In this document: one piece after another, positions 8,359-16,767 of the stretch
Layout: each line of letters begins with the position of its first letter
Position numbering within the stretch: the first letter of the stretch is position 1
DNA from: Aquitalea denitrificans
GTDB lineage: Bacteria > Pseudomonadota > Gammaproteobacteria > Burkholderiales > Chromobacteriaceae
Direction of reading: 5' to 3'
NCBI RefSeq assembly: GCF_009856625.1
Contig: NZ_CP047241.1
Coordinates: 3,658,001-3,722,000 of the forward strand
Length of the DNA: 64,000 nucleotides
The notes under the pieces: generated by a model
What the model saw: only the letters and a program-made list of their open reading frames with translations
What the model was told of the DNA's origin: nothing
The model's database searches: none
Position numbers and translations under genes: made by a program

Positions 8359-10218
8359 TTGAAACTGCGTACCGTACTGCGCATTGCGCTGCTGCTGATA
8401 CTGATGGACATTGCCGCCGTCAGCGCTTTTCGCGCCAGCGTGGACGGTTCGCTGGAAGAACTGCGTACAGCCAACACCCAAAGGCTGGAGCTGTACGCCA
8501 ATAGCCTGAACAGCGAAATCGGCCACTACGCCCGCCTGCCCAGCCTGCTGGGGCTGTCCCCCTATGTGGAAGGACTGCTGCACGTACCGGAAGACCGCCA
8601 ACGCCAGCAGGCAGCCAATGACTATCTGGAACGCCTGAGCCAGCGTACCGGAGCCAGCGCCATCTACATCATGGACAGCAGCGGCATTGTGCGTGCCACC
8701 AGTAACTGGCGGCAGCCAGACAGTTATCTGGGCGAAAACGATGCCTTCCGTGCCTATTTCACCGACGCCATGAGCGGCCAGCCCGGCCGTTTCTTCGGCG
8801 TGGGCACTACCCGTAGCGAAGCCGGCTATTACCTGTCCGAACCGCTAAGCAGCCACGGCCACATCATTGGTGTGGCCGTGGTGAAGGTAAACATGGAATA
8901 CCTGGAGAAGCTGTGGCGGGAGAACAAGACTACCGTCATGGTCAGTGACCAGAACGGCGTGGTGATTCTGGCTACCGAGCCGGGCTGGAAATTCAGCACA
9001 CTCAAGCCCTTCAGCAGGGCACTGCAAGATGCGTTTGACCGCAATCTGCAATACAACCGCAAACGCCTGCTGCCACTGGGACTGGAAGAACGGCGCAGCC
9101 TGGGCGACGGCAGCCATATCTACCGACTGAACCAGAGCGGCCGCCGTACCCTCAGCCGGCTGGCCTACCCGCGCGACATGCTGGGTCAGTCGCTGCAGCT
9201 GCCACTCTCCAGCTGGAAGCTGACCGTATTGTCCAGTCTGGATCCTGTCTACCAGTTGGCCTACAACCGTGCGGCCCTGGCCGCCGTACTGACCCTGCTG
9301 AGTCTCACCGGCATTCTGTGGCTGAACGAACGCCGCCGCCGCCTGCGCGACAAATTATCGGCACGCGAGGCTCTGCAGCAAGCTTACCGGGAACTGGAAC
9401 GCAAGGTAGAAGAGCGTACTGCCGACCTGTCGCGCGCCAACCAGCAGCTGCAAGAAGAAATCAGCGAACGCATCCGTACCGAACAGCATTTGCGCCAGAC
9501 CCAGGACAATCTGGTGCAGGCGGGCAAGCTGGCCGTGTTGGGCCAGTTGGCCACCGGCATCGCCCACGAACTGAACCAGCCGCTGGCGGCACTGCGCACC
9601 CTGTCGGGCAATGCCATCAAGTTTCTGGAGCGCCAACAAAACGAAACCGCCCGTACCAATCTGCAAACCATCTGCCAGTTAGTGGACAAGATGGGTGAGA
9701 TCACCAGTGCGCTGAAGGGCTATTCGCGCAAATCAACCAGTAGCCTGGGCACCGTGGATATCAGCCTGGCCATCGATAGTGCCCTGCTATTGCTGCGCAA
9801 TCGCCTGGAAGACAGCCGGGTCAGGATTCTACGACCACACGCCCCCGAGCCATGGCAGGCCCGCTGCGATCCCAATCGTTTCGAGCAGGTGCTGGTGAAT
9901 CTGCTGGCCAATGCATTGGATGAGCTGCAAGACAAGCCGGACGGCTGTATAGAAATCAGCGGCCACCGTACGACCGAACAACTGGTACTGCAAATCCGCG
10001 ATAATGGCCCCGGCCTGCAGGACGCCGTGCGTGCGCAGCTGTTTGAGCCCTTTGTCACCACCAAGCCGGCCGGCATCGGCCTGGGACTGGGGCTGACCCT
10101 TAGCGCCGGCATCATTGCCGAGGCCGGCGGCAGCCTGAGTGCCGACAATCACCCGCAGGGCGGTGCCGTGTTCACCATCACCCTGCCGCTTGCTACAAAG
10201 GAATACCGCCATGTTTGA
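8359..10218 (+). CDS. Sensor histidine kinase, DctB/AauS type
   Basis: A 619-residue inner-membrane kinase. TM1 is at about residues 6-24, followed by a periplasmic double-PAS (dCache) sensor of about 260 residues with the DctB-like segment AIYIMDSSGIVRATSNW. TM2 is near 300-325, then a coiled coil (RKVEERTADLSRANQQLQEE). The HisKA H-box HELNQPLAALRTL has its His near residue 403, and the ATPase domain has NLLANALDEL, DNGPGL and GLGLGLTL. It should sense C4-dicarboxylates or acidic amino acids. The start is TTG 8359, supported by AGGAG at 8344-8348. It overlaps the response regulator gene by 8 nt. Confidence 0.85.
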   Translation: MKLRTVLRIALLLILMDIAAVSAFRASVDGSLEELRTANTQRLELYANSLNSEIGHYARLPSLLGLSPYVEGLLHVPEDRQRQQAANDYLERLSQRTGASAIYIMDSSGIVRATSNWRQPDSYLGENDAFRAYFTDAMSGQPGRFFGVGTTRSEAGYYLSEPLSSHGHIIGVAVVKVNMEYLEKLWRENKTTVMVSDQNGVVILATEPGWKFSTLKPFSRALQDAFDRNLQYNRKRLLPLGLEERRSLGDGSHIYRLNQSGRRTLSRLAYPRDMLGQSLQLPLSSWKLTVLSSLDPVYQLAYNRAALAAVLTLLSLTGILWLNERRRRLRDKLSAREALQQAYRELERKVEERTADLSRANQQLQEEISERIRTEQHLRQTQDNLVQAGKLAVLGQLATGIAHELNQPLAALRTLSGNAIKFLERQQNETARTNLQTICQLVDKMGEITSALKGYSRKSTSSLGTVDISLAIDSALLLLRNRLEDSRVRILRPHAPEPWQARCDPNRFEQVLVNLLANALDELQDKPDGCIEISGHRTTEQLVLQIRDNGPGLQDAVRAQLFEPFVTTKPAGIGLGLGLTLSAGIIAEAGGSLSADNHPQGGAVFTITLPLATKEYRHV

Positions 10219-11542
10219 TGGCATGAAAGTGTTGATCATCGAGGATGATCCGGATGTCCGGCTGGGCTGCGAGCAGGCACTGATGCTGGAAGGACTGGAT
10301 GCCCGCGGCGTCTCCAGTGCCGAGCAGGCACTGGGCCTGCTGCATCAGGGCTTTCCCGGCGTGGTGGTGAGCGACATCCATCTGCAGGGCCAGGATGGCA
10401 TGGCCTTGCTACGGGCACTGAAAGCCCAGGACGCCAGCCTGCCTGTCATCCTGATCACCGGTCATGGTGATGTCAGCCTGGCGGTACAGGCGATGAAGGA
10501 TGGTGCCTACGACTTCATCGAAAAGCCCTTCTCCCCCGAACGGCTGCATGAAGTGGTCTGCCGCGCCATGGAGCAACGTCGCCTGAGCCTGGAAGTGGAA
10601 ACCCTGCGCCGTCAGCTACAGGACAAGCAAAGCCTGGAATCGCGGCTGATTGGCCGCTCGCCGGCCATGGAAAAAGTGCGCCGCATGATTGCCGACCTGG
10701 CCGACACCTCCGCCAATGTGCTGATTCTGGGTGAAACCGGCACCGGCAAGGAGCTGGTGGCGCGTTGCCTGCATGAAATCAGCCGGCGTCAGAAACACAA
10801 TTTCGTTGCGGTCAACTGTGGCGGTCTGGCAGAAAACCTGTTCGAGAGCGAAATCTTCGGCCACGAGGCACACGCCTTTACCGGTGCGGCCAAGCGCCGT
10901 ATCGGGCGCATCGAATACGCCAATAACGGTACGTTGTTTCTGGATGAAATCGAAAGCATGCCGTTGCCGCTGCAAATCAAGATGCTGCGCGTATTGCAGG
11001 AGCGCACCCTGGAGCGGCTGGGGTCCAACACCCCCATTGCGGTGGATTGCCGGGTGATCTCCGCCACCAAGGCCGACCTCAAAGCCATGGGCAATAACGG
11101 CAGCTTCCGTAGCGACCTTTACTACCGGCTAAACGTGGTGACGCTACAATTGCCGCCGCTGCGCGAACGCCGCGAAGACATTCCGCTACTGTTCGAATAC
11201 TTCCTGCTGCAATCGGCCAGCCGCTTTGACCGCCCCACCCCGCAGCTGGAAGCCCACGAACAGGCCGAGCTGCTGGCTTACGACTGGCCCGGCAATGTGC
11301 GGGAGCTGCGCAATGTGGCCGAGCGCTATGTACTGGGTATCCGCACCCCGTTGTCCGAATCCGGCGAGCTGAGCCAGAGCCTGCCGCTGGCAGAGACGGT
11401 AGAGGCATTCGAGCGTGCGCTGATTGCCGAGGAATTCCGCCGCCACGGTTACAGCCTGAGCCGCACCAGCGAAGCCCTGAAAGTGGCCAAGACCACCTTG
11501 TTCGACAAACTGAAGAAATACGGTCTGAATCAGCCAGGCTGA
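10211..11542 (+). CDS. Sigma-54-dependent response regulator, DctD/AauR type
   Basis: A 443-residue NtrC-family activator. The receiver domain has acidic residues EDD at 11-13, phospho-acceptor Asp 55 and EKPF Lys near 105. The AAA+ domain has Walker A GETGTGKE (about 173) and Walker B GTLFLDEIES, and ends in a Fis-type HTH (YSLSRTSEALKVAKTTLFDKL). The sigma-54 contact loop reads HAFTGA instead of GAFTGA (about 220). ATG 10211 follows an AAGGAA site and overlaps the kinase stop. It should act on the sigma-54 promoter of the nearby symporter gene, whose upstream sites fit the AauR inverted repeat. Confidence 0.87.
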   Translation: MFDGMKVLIIEDDPDVRLGCEQALMLEGLDARGVSSAEQALGLLHQGFPGVVVSDIHLQGQDGMALLRALKAQDASLPVILITGHGDVSLAVQAMKDGAYDFIEKPFSPERLHEVVCRAMEQRRLSLEVETLRRQLQDKQSLESRLIGRSPAMEKVRRMIADLADTSANVLILGETGTGKELVARCLHEISRRQKHNFVAVNCGGLAENLFESEIFGHEAHAFTGAAKRRIGRIEYANNGTLFLDEIESMPLPLQIKMLRVLQERTLERLGSNTPIAVDCRVISATKADLKAMGNNGSFRSDLYYRLNVVTLQLPPLRERREDIPLLFEYFLLQSASRFDRPTPQLEAHEQAELLAYDWPGNVRELRNVAERYVLGIRTPLSESGELSQSLPLAETVEAFERALIAEEFRRHGYSLSRTSEALKVAKTTLFDKLKKYGLNQPG

Positions 11543-11587
11543 TTGTGTCTGTCCGGCCCCGGCCATCCGGTGGCCCGACAAGGACAC

Positions 11588-11615
11588 ATAAAAAAAGCGG
11601 CCACCGGGGCCGCTT
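11588..11615 (-). terminator. Terminator downstream of the glutaminase-asparaginase gene
   Basis: The AAGCGGCC / GGCCGCTT stem (11595-11602 with 11608-11615) is followed on the minus strand by a run of seven T. It lies 110 nt past the stop and also serves the convergent pair. Confidence 0.75.
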
Positions 11616-11724
11616 GCCAAAGGCTGCTTGATCAGTCGCCACACCATGCTGTCGCTGCGGGGGGATCTCACCCGATTGGGTGTCGCAATCGACAGACAGG
11701 CCGGTGCAGCGCCTGTCAGCCAGC

Positions 11725-12801
11725 TCAATAGGTGTAGAACATGCGTTGCAGTTCTTTGGTGTCGTGGGTCTTGGTCAGACCCAGCATCAGCAGGATGCGG
11801 GCTTTTTGCGCATTCAGCGTGTCGCTAACCACCAGATCTTCCTGATCGTCATTAGCCTCACCGTTGCGGGCCACGATGCCATTACCTACACGCGAGCTGC
11901 GTACCACAAGCACGCCTTTTTTGCGGGCATCGCGGATGGCCGGCATCATCTGGGCAGCGATACTGCCATCGCCTACACCAGCTTGCACGATACCCTGAGC
12001 ACCGGCTGCGATGTCGGCGTCCATGGCCACGCGGTCCATGTTGGCATAACCGTAAACGATGTCGACGCGCGGCAGGCTGTTCAGCTTGGATACATCAAAT
12101 TCGGTATCCGCAGTGTTCTTGCGGGTGGACATGCGGTAGAAGTGCGGCTTGTTGTCCTGCATGTAACCCAGGTAGCCCAGCTCCGGCGTCTTGAAGGTGT
12201 CGGTAGTGGAAGTGTTGGTCTTGGTCACTTCACGTGCCGCGTTGATCTGGTCGTTCAGCGCCACCAGCACACCCTTGCCGACTGCATCCTTGCTACCAGC
12301 CAGAATCACGGCGTTGTACAGGTTGATCGGGCCGTCAGCACTGATGGCGGTAGACGGGCGCATGGAGCCCACCACCACGACCGGCTTCTTGCTCTTCACC
12401 ACCAGATCCAGGAAGTAAGCGGTTTCTTCGATGGTGTCGGTACCGTGGGTAATCACCACGCCATCCACATCCTTCTGCGCCAGCAGCTCGTTCACGCGCT
12501 TGGCCAGTTTCAGCCACACTTCGTTGGTCATGCTTTCGCTGGCGATCTGGGCAACCTGCTCACCACGCACATCCGCTACCTTGGACAGCTCGGGCACGGC
12601 GGCAATCATCTTGTCCACGCCCAGCTTGGCTGCAGTGTAACCAATGGTGGTGGTACTGCTGGCACCGGTACCGGCAATGGTGCCGCCAGTAGCCAGAATC
12701 ACCACATGCGGTTTGGCAGCCTCGGCCGCCTGGGCGGATTGACCACACAGTGCAGCCATCACGGCAGCGCTGGACAGCAGCATTTTGAAGGTTTGTTTCA
12801 T
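11725..12801 (-). CDS. ansB: Periplasmic glutaminase-asparaginase (type II)
   Basis: A 358-residue exported enzyme that hydrolyses Asn/Gln to Asp/Glu plus ammonia. The signal peptide ends near residue 25 (QSAQA). The two catalytic threonines lie in GGTIAG (T41) and HGTDTIEE (T121, with D122). Downstream hallmarks are VGSMRPSTAISADG and the C-terminus KELQRMFYTY, which resembles the Pseudomonas periplasmic glutaminase-asparaginase. ATG 12799-12801 is chosen because AGAAGAG precedes it and the signal peptide starts there. It lies 167 nt after the symporter gene on the same strand, so its products can be imported by that symporter. Confidence 0.9.
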   Translation of the reverse strand: MKQTFKMLLSSAAVMAALCGQSAQAAEAAKPHVVILATGGTIAGTGASSTTTIGYTAAKLGVDKMIAAVPELSKVADVRGEQVAQIASESMTNEVWLKLAKRVNELLAQKDVDGVVITHGTDTIEETAYFLDLVVKSKKPVVVVGSMRPSTAISADGPINLYNAVILAGSKDAVGKGVLVALNDQINAAREVTKTNTSTTDTFKTPELGYLGYMQDNKPHFYRMSTRKNTADTEFDVSKLNSLPRVDIVYGYANMDRVAMDADIAAGAQGIVQAGVGDGSIAAQMMPAIRDARKKGVLVVRSSRVGNGIVARNGEANDDQEDLVVSDTLNAQKARILLMLGLTKTHDTKELQRMFYTY

Positions 12802-12968
12802 GTCTCTTCTCTTTGTAGAAAGACTAGTGGGGATGTCGTTGCCGGGAAGCAACTGGCTGCAGCGATCAGCCCCGCGTCCTGCCTGTCCGCCTGTATCGGC
12901 GGCTTGGGCAGGCCGGGATCTGTCACTGGATTTTTATAGGGTAAAACGGTGGCAGGGCCTTAGGGAGC

Positions 12969-14237
12969 TCAGGCCTGTTCTTCTGCCAGTGCCGGGTTAA
13001 CCTGTGCGGCATCTGCATCGATATCGCCTTCGGATGCAGCCACCACGGTAGTTGCAATCGCATTACCCAGTACATTGGTCGCAGTGCGGCCCATATCCAG
13101 GAAGTGGTCGATACCCAGAATCAGCAGAATGCCTGCTTCCGGAAGATTGAACATCGGCAGTACGGCAGCCACGACCACCAGCGATGCACGCGGTACACCG
13201 GCAATGCCCTTGCTGGTGATCAGCAGGATCAGCAGCATGGTGATTTGCTGGCCCAGCGTCAGATGGATGTTGGCAACCTGGGAAATGAACAGGGCGGCAA
13301 ACGAGGTGTACATGATGGAACCGTCCAGGTTAAAGGAGTAACCCAGCGGCAATACAAAACCGGAAATCCGTTCCTTGATACCAAAGCGTTCCAGTTGCTC
13401 CAACAGGGTCGGGTAAGCGGCCTCGCTACTGGCAGTGGCAAAACCCAGCATCAGCGGCATGCGGATAGTCTTGAGCAGAGCAAAAATCTTCTTGCCGACA
13501 AAACCGTAAGCGGCAGCAATCATCAGCATCCACAGGCAGAACAGCGCCAGATAGAAGCTACCCATGAACTTGGCGTACATGGCCAGAACGCCCAGGCCAT
13601 CCGCAGTAATGGTGGAAGCAACGGCACCAAACACGCCTACCGGTGCAAACATCATCACGATATTGGTTACGCGCAGCATGATGTTGGCCAGTTGTTCCAG
13701 ACCCTTCATCAGCAGTTCCGGCTTCGGACCCTTATAAGATGCGATGGCAAAACCAAAGAACACCGAGAACACCACCACTTGCAGCACTTCATTCTTCGCC
13801 ATGGCGTCAAAGAAGCTGGTGGGGAACATGTGGGTGATGAAGTCCTTCAGGTTCAGTGCACTGGCTTTCACTGCCGGACCGGAAGCATCGGCCATCGGCA
13901 AGGTATAGCCCACACCCGGTTGCAGGGCATTGGCAAAGATCAGGCCCAGGAACAGGGACACCAGGGAAGCACCCATAAACCAGCACATGGCTTTCAGCCC
14001 TACGCGGCCTACAGAACGGGAATCGCTACTGCCAATACCATGCACCAGGGTAGACATCACCAAGGGGGCAATGATCATCTTGATCAGACGCATGAACACG
14101 TCGGTCAGAATGGAAAAATAACCCGCAACGTCCTTCAGTTGCTTCGGATCGGTAATCGAGGTGTGACAGCCATAGCCGACTGCGATACCCAGAACGAGGG
14201 CAATCAAGACCCACAGGGTAATCTTGTTGGTTTTCAC
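12969..14237 (-). CDS. Dicarboxylate/amino acid:cation symporter (DAACS family, GltP/DctA-like)
   Basis: A 422-residue secondary transporter of the glutamate/C4-dicarboxylate family. Family motifs are present in order: KMIIAPLVMSTLV, the HP1 serine region ATASSEAAYP, the TM7 NLDGSIMYTS (NMDGT variant), the HP2 GIAGVPRAS and the TM8 DMGRTATNVLGN. It takes up acidic amino acids or C4-dicarboxylates with Na+ or H+. GTG 14235-14237 is selected because GGAGAAA sits upstream; the longer reading frame lacks homology. Its promoter region carries sigma-54, IHF and activator sites (see separate entries). Whether it is GltP or DctA in function is open. Confidence 0.9.
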   Translation of the reverse strand: MKTNKITLWVLIALVLGIAVGYGCHTSITDPKQLKDVAGYFSILTDVFMRLIKMIIAPLVMSTLVHGIGSSDSRSVGRVGLKAMCWFMGASLVSLFLGLIFANALQPGVGYTLPMADASGPAVKASALNLKDFITHMFPTSFFDAMAKNEVLQVVVFSVFFGFAIASYKGPKPELLMKGLEQLANIMLRVTNIVMMFAPVGVFGAVASTITADGLGVLAMYAKFMGSFYLALFCLWMLMIAAAYGFVGKKIFALLKTIRMPLMLGFATASSEAAYPTLLEQLERFGIKERISGFVLPLGYSFNLDGSIMYTSFAALFISQVANIHLTLGQQITMLLILLITSKGIAGVPRASLVVVAAVLPMFNLPEAGILLILGIDHFLDMGRTATNVLGNAIATTVVAASEGDIDADAAQVNPALAEEQA

Positions 14238-14293
14238 GAGCGTTTCTCCAGAGTAACCCGGCTTTGCGACCGGTGTTGAGTACGCTCTACACA

Positions 14294-14309
14294 GCAGAAA
14301 TCGTGCCAA
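14294..14309 (-). promoter_or_regulatory. Sigma-54 promoter of the symporter gene
   Basis: On the minus strand TTGGCACGATTTCTGC fits the consensus YTGGCACG-N4-TTGC with one mismatch (CTGC). The start site should be near 14283, giving an mRNA leader of about 46 nt before GTG 14237. Confidence 0.8.
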
Positions 14310-14332
14310 GAAAAATTCACAAAACATCAATA

Positions 14333-14345
14333 CAAGTAATTGATT
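14333..14345 (-). promoter_or_regulatory. IHF-type site
   Basis: The minus-strand bases AATCAATTACTTG match WATCAANNNNTTR completely. The site lies between the sigma-54 promoter and the activator sites, where IHF normally bends DNA. Confidence 0.55.
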
Positions 14346-14379
14346 TTAATAGTTAAAAATTAAATTACATCGGCATTGA

Positions 14380-14425
14380 TTCGGAAATCCGAACCAGGTA
14401 ACAAGCAGGCGTTTGGAAACCCGAC
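14380..14425. promoter_or_regulatory. Two tandem activator sites (TTCGG-N4-CCGAA type)
   Basis: TTCGGAAATCCGAA (14380-14393) is a perfect inverted repeat. TTTGGAAACCCGAC (14412-14425) matches it at 11 of 14 positions. Their starts are 32 bp apart, about three helical turns. They lie about 100-140 bp upstream of the predicted start site, the usual place for NtrC-family enhancers. The form fits the AauR inverted repeat I recall from Pseudomonas putida. Confidence 0.65.
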
Positions 14426-14563
14426 CACAACACCGGAATAGACAAGACAAAAGAAGGTAATCACTGACAGGCCCAGCAGCGGCGTAAGTTGCGCCATGAC
14501 GCAATGATTTGCGCATAAACATTACTGCCCGCAAGGCCCTGGTCACCAGCGGGCGCCGCAATG

Positions 14564-14598
14564 AAAAACGGCCTGCCGCATGACGCGACAGGCCGTTG
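14564..14598 (-). terminator. Terminator of the tRNA gene
   Basis: The minus strand has an AACGGCCTG / CAGGCCGTT stem (one bulge) followed by TTTTTC, just past the tRNA 3' end. Confidence 0.75.
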
Positions 14599-14602
14599 AA
14601 TC

Positions 14603-14679
14603 TGGTGGGCCCTGCGGGGCTCGAACCCGCGACCAAAGGATTATGAGTCCTCTGCTCTAACCAACTGAGCTAAAGGCCC
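14603..14679 (-). tRNA. tRNA-Ile2 (CAU anticodon, lysidine type)
   Basis: A 77-nt cloverleaf on the minus strand with encoded CCA. The acceptor is GGGCCTT/AGGGCCC, the D arm AGCTCAGTTGGTTAGAGC, the anticodon stem GAGGA with loop CTCATAA, and the T arm GCGGGTTCGAGCCCCGC. The anticodon is CAU, which could mean Met. However, the acceptor has C4-G69 and C5-G68, the features TilS uses to recognise tRNA-Ile2, and the anticodon arm resembles E. coli Ile2. Lysidine at C34 would make it read AUA. Confidence 0.85.
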
Positions 14680-14689
14680 GAAGGGGGGC

Positions 14690-14719
14690 ATTATAACAGA
14701 ATGAAATAAAAATCCCCAA
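14690..14719 (-). promoter_or_regulatory. tRNA promoter
   Basis: On the minus strand a perfect TATAAT (14690-14695) lies 11 nt upstream of the tRNA. TTGGGG (14714-14719), 18 bp further upstream, is the possible -35. That -35 lies inside the rpoD terminator stem. Confidence 0.6.
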
Positions 14720-14744
14720 GCCCTGATGCAAGCGGCTTGGGGAT
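14711..14744 (-). terminator. Terminator of the rpsU-dnaG-rpoD operon
   Basis: ATCCCCAAGCC / GGCTTGGGGAT is an 11-bp perfect stem followed on the minus strand by TTTTATTTC. It lies 23 nt past the rpoD stop. Confidence 0.88.
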
Positions 14745-14767
14745 GCCATACTTAAAGACAGGCTGAA

Positions 14768-16696
14768 TTACTGACCGCCAGGCTCGTTGTCCAGGAAGCT
14801 GCGCAGACGCTCCGAACGGGTCGGATGACGCAGCTTGCGCAGGGCTTTGGCTTCAATCTGACGGATACGCTCACGGGTCACGTCAAACTGTTTGCCCACT
14901 TCTTCCAGGGTGTGGTCGGTATTCATATCGATACCAAAACGCATGCGCAATACCTTGGCCTCACGCGGGGTCAGGGTATCCAGCACTTCCTTGGTGGCGT
15001 CCTTCAGGCTGGAGTACATCGCAGCATCAGACGGTGCCAGGTTGTTCTGGTCTTCGATGAAGTCGCCCAGATGGGAATCGTCGTCATCGCCGATCGGGGT
15101 TTCCATGGAGATAGGCTCCTTGGAAATCTTCATGATCTTGCGAATCTTCTCTTCCGGCATTTCCATCTTTTCCGCCAGTTCGGCCGGATCCGGCTCACGA
15201 CCGGTTTCCTGCAGAATCTGACGCGAAATGCGGTTCATCTTGTTGATGGTTTCAATCATGTGCACCGGAATACGGATGGTGCGGGCCTGGTCCGCGATCG
15301 AGCGGGTAATGGCCTGACGAATCCACCAGGTAGCATAGGTCGAGAACTTGTAACCACGACGGTATTCGAACTTGTCCACCGCCTTCATCAAGCCGATATT
15401 GCCTTCCTGGATCAGGTCGAGGAACTGCAGGCCACGGTTGGTATACTTCTTGGCGATGGAAATCACCAGACGCAGGTTGGCCTCGATCATTTCCTTCTTG
15501 GCACGCCGAGCCTTGGATTCACCCGCCGACATCTGGCGGTTGATTTCCTTGAGCTCCTTGATCGGCAACATGGCGCGATCCTGCAGCTCGGACAGCTTGG
15601 TTTGCTTCTCGATGATGGCGTACTTGAAGCGGGTCAGTGCCTCGCTCCAGGCCTTGCCGGAATCGATTTCGGTCTCCACCCAGGCGGTGTTGATTTCGTT
15701 GCCGGGGAATACCTTGATGAAGTGGGTGCGGTCCATGCGCACGCGGGTGACGCAGATGTCCTGGATATCACGCTCGAAGGTGCGGATTTCATTGACACGG
15801 CGACGCAGCGATTCACACAGCGATTCGATCTGGCGAGTGGAGAAGCGCACCATCATGAATTCGGTGGTGATCGCGTCTTGCAGCTCCAGATAGCCCTTGG
15901 ACTTGGAGCCTTCTTTTTCCAGCACCTTGACCATCTTGTCGAACATCATGCGCACGCCGGCAAAGTGTTCCAGCGTCTGCTGTTTCAGCTCTTCCAGATT
16001 GGCCAGATTGGCGGCTTCGGCACTGGCTTCGTCATCTTCGGCTTCTGCTTCCTCGTCTTCGAGCAGTGCATCTTCCTCGACTTCCGGCTCAGCAAACGGC
16101 AGCGCCGCTTCAGCCGTATCGGCATTCGGATCGATGAAACCGTCTACTACCTCGTCAACGCGGATTTCTTCCTTGCTGATGCGCTCAACCAACTCCAGCA
16201 CTTCGGCCACGGTTCCCGGACAAGCCGAGATCGCCAGAATCATGTGCTTGAGGCCGTCTTCGATACGCTTGGCGATTTCGATTTCGCCTTCGCGGGTCAA
16301 GAGCTCAACCGAACCCATTTCACGCATGTACATGCGCACCGGATCGGTGGTACGGCCAAATTCGGAATCCACCGACGACAATGCCGCCTCGGCTTCTTCC
16401 ACCGCGTCTTCGTCAGCAACAGCGGGAGTGGCATCGGACATCAGCAGGGTTTCTGCATCCGGCGCTTCGTCGTAAACCTGGATGCCCAGACCGGAAATCA
16501 TCGTGACGATGTTTTCAATCTGCTCGGCATCGGACACATCTTCCGGAAGGTGGTCGTTGATCTCGGCGTAGGTGAGATAACCACGTTCCTTGCCCAGGGC
16601 AATCAGCTGGCGCAGGCGTTTACGCTGCTCTTCCAGGCTCATTACCTGTTCTTCGTTGTCCTGTACGTCTTTTTGATTTTCGGGAGAGGCCGCCAT
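14768..16696 (-). CDS. rpoD: Primary RNA polymerase sigma factor (sigma-70)
   Basis: A 642-residue housekeeping sigma factor. Region 1.1 (about 20-90) and 1.2 (RTTDPVRMYMREMGSVELL) are followed by an acidic non-conserved region rich in Glu/Asp (about 190-240). Regions 2.1-2.4 include FLDLIQEGNIGLMKAV and TYATWWIRQAITR, and regions 3 and 4 end with the HTH TLEEVGKQFDVTRERIRQIE for -35 recognition. It binds core polymerase and reads TTGACA/TATAAT promoters. It is the last gene of the rpsU-yqeY-dnaG-rpoD operon and ends in a strong terminator. Confidence 0.98.
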   Translation of the reverse strand: MAASPENQKDVQDNEEQVMSLEEQRKRLRQLIALGKERGYLTYAEINDHLPEDVSDAEQIENIVTMISGLGIQVYDEAPDAETLLMSDATPAVADEDAVEEAEAALSSVDSEFGRTTDPVRMYMREMGSVELLTREGEIEIAKRIEDGLKHMILAISACPGTVAEVLELVERISKEEIRVDEVVDGFIDPNADTAEAALPFAEPEVEEDALLEDEEAEAEDDEASAEAANLANLEELKQQTLEHFAGVRMMFDKMVKVLEKEGSKSKGYLELQDAITTEFMMVRFSTRQIESLCESLRRRVNEIRTFERDIQDICVTRVRMDRTHFIKVFPGNEINTAWVETEIDSGKAWSEALTRFKYAIIEKQTKLSELQDRAMLPIKELKEINRQMSAGESKARRAKKEMIEANLRLVISIAKKYTNRGLQFLDLIQEGNIGLMKAVDKFEYRRGYKFSTYATWWIRQAITRSIADQARTIRIPVHMIETINKMNRISRQILQETGREPDPAELAEKMEMPEEKIRKIMKISKEPISMETPIGDDDDSHLGDFIEDQNNLAPSDAAMYSSLKDATKEVLDTLTPREAKVLRMRFGIDMNTDHTLEEVGKQFDVTRERIRQIEAKALRKLRHPTRSERLRSFLDNEPGGQ

Positions 16697-16767
16697 TTTG
16701 CTTCCTGCTTAAAATAAGCCGAAAAAAACAGTTGATGATAACACAACTACGTCACCCCTGCCCCGGC

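Noticed and set aside
14825..16717. A 630-codon plus-strand frame opposite rpoD
   Set aside because: Antisense shadow; rpoD is complete and the antisense protein has no family features.
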